DNA from: Byssochlamys sp. IMV 00236 | Lineage: Eukaryota; Ascomycota; Eurotiomycetes; Eurotiales; Thermoascaceae | Reading direction: 5' to 3' | Assembly (NCBI GenBank): GCA_001931875.2 | Contig: MSJH02000695.1 | Span: 1-64,000, forward strand | Length of the DNA: 64,000 nt | Program-made: the position numbers and the translations under genes | The notes under the pieces: model-generated | The model's database searches: none | Told to the model about the DNA's origin: nothing | The model's input: the letters and a program-made list of their open reading frames with translations, nothing else | Shown: positions 58,034 through 64,000 of the stretch, in pieces | Position numbering within the stretch: position 1 is the first letter of the stretch | Layout: each line of letters opens with the position of its first letter

Positions 58034-59978
58034 TTATTCAACAATTATCTCCACGCCGGAATTAGCACGGAGCTCGTCACTACCGCGACTCTGGTGCCCA
58101 CCATTCTGACGTCTGAATCCAGTTCCGCGTTCGGGGGCCGGGCCCCGAGGCTGTCTCACGGGCATGCGCTCCTGGGACTGGTTGTCAAAACCAACTCCAA
58201 TAGAGCGGTTGCTGCCAATGGGGCCAGTCGATGGTTGGTTATCCTGCTGCTCCCAGGAGAACATGCCTCGCAATCGGCGAGGGCTACCCGAAGGAGGGCC
58301 TCCAATTCCCGTTCCGAGCGACAGACCACTCAAGCTGTTGACCAGCAGATTGTCATCCCGCTGCAGGCCCAAGGATGACCCGGACGGAGCGGATGTCAAA
58401 GTGGGAGTGTTAGAAGCGCCGCTCGTTGGTCCATCAAATTGCTGCAGACGGGCTCCATTCGACTGAAGAGCAGCGGGGAAGCTGGCAGAGGAAGGTACGG
58501 GAGAGGGAGTGTAGGAGCGCAGGTCTGCAAAAGACTTGGCGGCCCGCAGATTCTGGGCATTTCCAAAACCTCCAGGGGAATCTAGGACACCGAGGAACCC
58601 AGAGTTCTGTCCCCGGAGCGCGCCAAACGGAGCGTCGCTTCGAGCTTCGCTGAAGTCGATCGTGGCAGCGCGGTTGAGACCGCGACGAGAGGCATCCGCA
58701 GAGTGCACCGTCGGTGGGATCGAAGAGAGGGGAGGGCTGGTATTGGTACCAGGAGCAGCCCTGAAGACATGAACCTGACGCTGCTCTCCAGAACCCCGGG
58801 ATGCGTGTCCCAGACCCATATTGTGCGCCAGAGTATGTACAGTGCGACGCTGCAACGGAGTGATGGAGGCAGGGAAAATCAAAGCTTCCCGGCTCAAGTC
58901 TTCCTTGAACAAGAGAAGCTGCGAATAGAACTGCAAGGTTTGGCTGTCATTCAGATCGACTTCTGAACGGTAGTCAGCATCCATCTTAATTTATGGGGGG
59001 TAAAGAATTCAGACTTACCAAGCTTCGGGCCCCGCTGAGAGACCGGAGACGGGGAAGTTGCCGGAATATGAGAGGTGAGCGAGGACATCGAGTTCTGACT
59101 CTGCAGCTGGGAGTTCGCCATCGGTCGGTGCTGTTCCTCCAGCTGGCCTCGGCGCTCGCGCTTTTCCCGTTCAATACGCTCACGCTCCTGAAGGGGTAGC
59201 ATCTTCTTGTATTCCACCCTCAGCTTTCGGCCCTGCAGCTCGAAATGGTTGAGCACTTCAATCACGGTAGCAGTCTCTTCCGCAGAAGTGAAGTTGGCGA
59301 AAGCCAGTCCCCTGAAGACGCCATTGTCGAAGTGGTAGTTGAAGGCGTAAGGAAGAGGCAGGTTCATCTCTGTCATCAACTGGACCAGCTGCTCCTTCTT
59401 CACAGCAAATGGGATATTCTTGATCACTATGGCGGTGGGGATCAACTCGTCGTCAGCCTCCTGCTGCGAAGATTCCTGTCGCATCTGCGATCCCTGAAGG
59501 GGACCGGGGGGGAGACTGCCAAAGGGACCCATGAGACCAGGCTGCTGGTCAAGCCATGTCTGGTTCAAAGTGTCAGCAATACACGTTCACGAAACCACGC
59601 GAGGAAAGAAACTCTCTAGAGATAGCGACATACCGTTGGCAGACCCGTCCTCCCTCGCGGATTGTGCTTTATGCGGGATGTTGCAGAGCCAATACCCCCA
59701 AGCGTGTGTGCACCGCTGAAGCCGTTTGGATTCCACGTCTGCGAACCCGAGATATCATACCCATACGCGTTGCTAGGGATCGATGGGTTGAGCCTGTCCA
59801 GCCTGCTCGTGTCGTAACGAGCCATGGGATCGTCGTAGAAGTTGGTCGGCATCGGACCGTACGCGTCAAACTGACGAGAAGGCTGACGGTGCAGAGGCTG
59901 CTGGTGACGCTGGGAGCCCGGAGAGCGTGCAGAAGGATTGTCGTGATACATGCCCTGGGACGGCGATGTGTTGTTCAT
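58034..59978 (-). CDS. RRM and R3H domain RNA-binding protein (Pin4/Cip2-like)
   Basis: Exons 59978-59634, 59559-59019 and 58962-58034 give 604 aa. A single RRM spans about residues 155-232: T-A-I-V-I-K-N-I-P-F (RNP2) and F-R-G-L-A-F-A-N-F (RNP1). The linker is rich in Glu/Arg (E-R-E-R-I-E-R-E-K-R-E-R-R). The R3H region follows at about 296-365 (F-K-E-D-L-S-R-E-A-L-I-F-P-A-S-I-T-P-L-Q-R-R-T-V-H-T-L-A-H-N-M-G-L), just after the second intron. The rest is Ser/Gly/Pro/Gln-rich, probably disordered. Yeast Pin4/Mdt1 and S. pombe Cip1/Cip2 share this RRM plus R3H order and act in stress and checkpoint mRNA control; orthology is inferred from architecture. Confidence 0.88.
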
Positions 59979-61470
59979 AACCGACGGGTTTCCAGCACCT
60001 TAGCGAGAGTTGCGAGGAATGTGATCGGAGGCTTGAGGTTCAAAGGTAAGGTTACGATCGACGGAGTTAATCACAACAGCCGATCGCTAGTGATGCATAC
60101 GAGCGATTCAATAGGGTCACAACGCGGTGAAACGGAAATTGAAGCAGAGTGGTCGTGAGCGAAACGCGATTAGGAAGCGGACGAATTCTGGAATTCTAAA
60201 AAACCCCGGCAAAAAAAAAGAGGAAAATCACGGCGGGGATCCGAATACTCGAGGGTCCGCTGCAAGACAAGACGTGCAAAACAGCAGCAGCAGTAGTAGC
60301 AACAACTGATTTCGCTTACTGGCGCCAGAGACAGGATGTCGTGACGGTCGTAGTCATATGTTGGGCCTTCTTTCTATGTACCGTACTTTTTTTCCTCCCC
60401 CAATACACACGGGAGCAGCGCGTCCGGTCTTTGGACTTGAAACCACCGACTGTTGCGAACCCAGTAGAACGATTTCAATACGACTCCTCGTTTAGACACC
60501 CAATTTCGTTACTCCGGTTGGGATCGTGGTGCCGTAGCGGAGATGCGAATGGCAGGCCAGACACACACACGGCCGTTCCAGCGGAAGTTGAAAAACCGCG
60601 ACGCAGAATTGGGGAGTCCGTTTCAGCGGCCCGCCAACACAGGACGAGTCGAGAAAATCGACGGGAACGGCAGACGAGGTGATTTCGTTAGCAGCAAGAG
60701 GGATATGATGGAGGGCAAAGGTGAGGGAAAAGGGGGGGGGAGAAGAGGATGGGAATGGGGGGGAAAAGAAAAGAGAGAGACGATGGGAGAGCTGGAGAAG
60801 AAGGTCAGGGAAGATGGACGGATGAGGTTTGGTCTTGGGTTGGCTTTTTGGGGGGGAAATGGAAATGGGAAATGGAACTGGAACTGGAACTGGGAGGGGA
60901 TAGAAATTCAGACGCTCGTTGGGCGAGCCAGGCGGGAGCAGAAGTGGCTGAGGAAGTGCGAAGTGCGGCGGTGGGAAAAAAAGCACGAACAACGCTTGCG
61001 CCAGTCCAGGCAGACCGACAAGTATCGTATCTTTGCCTCTCTGCTCGAATATTAACTAACTATTCTTACTACTAAATTAACTATCTACATACTCTACTGC
61101 TCTAAAGGCTCTAACTGCTCCAACTAAATCATCACTAACTATCTACTATCTATCTAGTCTAGTGAAGAGCACTCGACTTCCCCCCAGCGACCGGCCCGCC
61201 GGCTCTTCGTCGTTTTCTTCTTCGGGCCTTCTACTCAACCGTCCGTTAAACTGTCTTGGGGGAAAGGCCAATGCCTCCAGCTGCTTAGAGAGCCACTAAC
61301 GGTGGGACTCCAATCTCTACTAGACGCGCAGAATCCAGAGGTCCGCACGAGCTGATCTTCGATTGCCAGAACGGTGAAGGTCTCCCAAGACGTCGCTCCC
61401 CGTGAACTCGAGTAGCTCTCCTGTCCGCCTCACTCGGGGTGGATACGGCTTACAGACAGACAACAACTAA
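59979..61470. other. upstream region of the RRM/R3H gene, low complexity, no gene seen
   Basis: Holds an AGC/AGT-type repeat (60281-60306) and, from about 60700 to 60900, a GGGAAATGG / TGGAAC-rich block including four units of GGAACT. It probably contains the promoter and a long 5' leader. Frames of 100-170 codons here follow the simple sequence and are not credited. Confidence 0.4.
60855..60900 (+). repeat. GGAAATG/GGAACT short tandem block
   Basis: Consecutive near-copies of a 6-mer (GGAACT, and variants GGAAAT) read directly; C/T-rich on the transcript strand of the RRM/R3H gene. Confidence 0.8.
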
Positions 61471-64000
61471 CTATCTAGTGATCTCCAGTGCTGGTCGATG
61501 ATGATACCGGAAGAGATGATCCGCCGATGGGGCAAAAGGAGAAGGTTGAAATTGCCCCCGGGGGGTCCGCGGTCGACGGGCTGGTGTTGCTGCTGGCGCA
61601 ATGGGTAAATAAGAATAATAATAATCCTTGCTGAGACAACTGAGCTGGCTGGCCGTGTGTCTGTCTATCGATCGATCGATCCATCTATCTGATGTGATGG
61701 GAATAAATGAATAATGAGTGTGCAGTGACGGATATCTAGCAGGCATGATATTATTCTGTTGCTGCTTGTCACAGCCAAACACGCCGGGGATGATACTACT
61801 CGTCGGGACGGACGCGACGGGGATCGAAGCAGAAGACAAATAACCCAAAAAAGCGGTCTCCAACGTGAAGCCCGCGTAACCAGCTCCCTGACAGCATTGG
61901 ACTATGACCGGAACTATACAGAATGCGGCATAGACTGTCCCCAGAATTCGGATGGAGACAATCCTTTTCAAAGCTTCCGGAAACGCCATCCCCTGGATAA
62001 CGGCCCACCAGCGACACCAAGGCGGCGTCTTTCGGCCTTCTGGCGCATTTCGGCGGTGCGCAACTTGCTCAGTAAAGTTGCTCTAGAACGCAGCGTCCTG
62101 GGCAACTTCAGGGGGGTGCTTTACCGACTCGGAGGAGCAAGTACGTACTCTAGTTACTCCGTACTCGTAGTAGCCAGATTGAGAACGGGCAACCGGATGG
62201 CCTATCGCACGGGGCGTTACGGAGGATGGATAGATAACTACTCCGTAGTGAACTAGCAGAATACTGAATATTAATAATAATAATCATAGATGGTGAACTG
62301 CTACTACTACTACGGACTGGCCCAATTGAGACTCGAATTCGGAAAGGTCAGACGAATCATGAGCCCCCTGAAAGCGTTCATGATTATTATTAGGGAAACT
62401 ATTGAACAAGAAGAATAATCACGGGAAACTGTATCGCTTTACCCTGACCCAGGGATATGGTCAGCCGGGCATGATGAATCAACTCTGGCCTATCCCGAGA
62501 CTCGTGCTCAGCGACTGGACTCTATAGAATACGCCTCATGACTCGTTCGAATGTATCATTGCCAGGGACCTGTCTCTAGTTAGTCCTGTACATTATTGTA
62601 CACAAGCACGGGAAGATCCAACCCCATTCGTAGTTCAGGTCATTATTATTATTATTGACAACAACGCACAAAGTGCCACAAGTTGCTCCCAGCGAGCGAG
62701 CTGCGGGCTTTTTTTGCCTCCGAGCCATCCTTGATCCTCATGACCCTCCTGTTCGTTGCCACGGGGATTTCGACGGAGACCGTTATTTGAGACGAGACGA
62801 GTGAGGATCCCAGTAGTCCGCCCTTTTTTCTCTCAGCCACAAGAGGGGATGCGCCACCCGTTCCTGTCGGAGGCTAACGTACCCCGGCGGCGTTCCAGAA
62901 GAGTTGGGAATTGCGAGAGCCGTCATCTTGTGGAATCCACTGCGGGAGCAGACCAAGATCCTGTGGTAGAGTTATGAAACAGGGATGAGCCCCCTATTGA
63001 TTATTATTATTGACGTGAAGCTTACTATACAGTCTGGGAATTACTACTATGTACTATGGAGTACCCTACGGAGTAACATTATTATTACTATTATTATTCA
63101 CTTGGGAAAACTTCAGATGGACCAGGGTCGCTCCCAATTTTAAAACAAGTAGCAGCATGGGGCCCGTGACGTTCAGGTCTGTTAATTTATGTTACCCCTG
63201 GGCCCTGGGTGCTTGGAGCAATTATTACTTAGAGTAATTAATTAACTAGAGATCTCGCGGATTATCTCAACAGGATGATTCAAAAGAGTGTCATTCATGC
63301 TCTGCATCTCTGACTTCTATTCCTCTGTTAGATGCTGATTATATTTTCTTCTCCTACTCCTACTCTATTGATATATATAAAGCCATGCCAAGTCATTATT
63401 GGACGGGCTTCAACTGCTACCCCCAGGGGCCGTGTCGTGCCACATCATCTCTGTTTAGACTACTTGACTGTCCAACTATTTTCCCCAGGGAGCTCAGCTG
63501 GCCTTGATAAATTGATAATGGGGAGCTCTCCTAAACAATGATGCGTGACCCAGGCAGTGGAGGCCTCAACCACGGTGAACCGACAGTGATTGTTGAGTTG
63601 ATAGCCCCCAGGAGGGAGATTATTATATCGTAAGTTCGTAACTCAAATTCAAGGGCCTCGGGCCGCAACGCACGCTTCGCTAGAGTTCTGGGCCCCGTCA
63701 CGGCATTTGGAGACCAATGAGACTGTGTCCGCCGGCAGACGAAGCCGATGGATTCTGGATCTGTTTATCCCACCACGAATGGGAGAAAGTCGGTTACGAA
63801 CCCAATCTCAGAGAAACAGTAACTGGTGGTGCAAGGTAGAATAGACGGTAGGTCTCGTCTTTTTGAACATTCAAAGCCAGCGAGCAACTCGTGGTTCACG
63901 GGATGAGGATCCTGCTTTTCCGTCGCACAAAGTAAGGTAGGTGTGCCTGGGTGATTAGTTAGAAAGAAGACATCCATCGATGTAGTTAGTTATTAACTGC
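61471..64000. other. terminal 2.5 kb, AT/TTA-repeat-rich, no gene seen
   Basis: A GATC-type repeat (CGATCGATCGATCC, about 61667-61681) and repeated ATTATTATT tracts near 62270, 62385, 62643, 63000, 63080 and 63619, plus TTACTCCGTA motifs at 62154-62163 and 63067-63076. Frames up to 172 codons lack domains and codon support. The next gene probably lies beyond the window. Confidence 0.45.

Noticed and set aside
60492..61055. Overlapping 166- and 170-codon frames on opposite strands
   Set aside because: Both are encoded by G/A- or C/T-rich simple sequence in the leader region of the RRM/R3H gene.
61471..62256. Frames of 172 (minus) and 165 (plus) codons near the end of the window
   Set aside because: They overlap on opposite strands, lack domains, and include simple repeats such as GATC units.

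Overview
The window is eukaryotic nuclear DNA from a filamentous ascomycete. The gene set and gene style fit Eurotiales, most likely an Aspergillus-like genome, but the species cannot be named from sequence alone. The evidence is compact genes with many 48-110 bp GT-AG introns, short intergenic regions, and typical fungal products: HdaA-type histone deacetylase, Pho88, GAPDH with a tiny first exon, Mpp6, NLP and a Thermomyces-type lipase. All exon boundaries below were read by hand from splice consensus and reading frame. No rRNA, tRNA, CRISPR array or bacterial-type operon was seen.

Layout. 0-5 kb: an F-box protein and a protein-kinase-like gene with a damaged splice donor. 5-16 kb: accessory genes, namely an alpha/beta hydrolase, a GFA-family zinc protein, a secreted type III-like NLP, a Ysc84/SYLF protein, an Aim9-like phosphotransferase, a small two-exon unknown and a YjbQ-family protein. 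16-20 kb: a housekeeping block with the complex I 13-kDa subunit divergent from the exosome cofactor Mpp6, which converges on dephospho-CoA kinase. 20-24 kb: a DUF3431 type II membrane protein and a secreted class 3 lipase. 25-27.3 kb: AT-rich decayed gene fragments (HNH-like and another fungal repeat family). 27.3-35.4 kb: an insulysin-like metalloprotease, CFIm25, a flavin reductase-like protein and an AIG2-like protein.

35.4-41.3 kb is a second graveyard: a SNF2 helicase tail, a possible sirtuin-like tail, a DUF3723-like remnant and a Ty3/gypsy reverse transcriptase fragment, all broken. 41.7-44.1 kb holds a fungal-specific transcription-factor-domain protein, and a 27-base N gap follows. 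44.6-47.7 kb is a 15-exon class II histone deacetylase. 49-60 kb is a conserved core: GAPDH, Pho88/Snd3, histone H2A.Z and an RRM+R3H RNA-binding protein (Pin4/Cip2-like). The last 4 kb is a long leader/intergenic region rich in simple repeats.

The genes do not form one pathway. The window alternates conserved housekeeping blocks with accessory segments and two decayed islands. Chromatin and RNA functions (HdaA, H2A.Z, Mpp6, CFIm25, Pin4-like) are over-represented, but I see no sequence link between them. No convincing new multigene system was found. The best leads are a self-complementary multi-stem element just downstream of H2A.Z, the kinase-like gene with a lost splice donor, the divergent NLP, and the composition of the two decayed islands.
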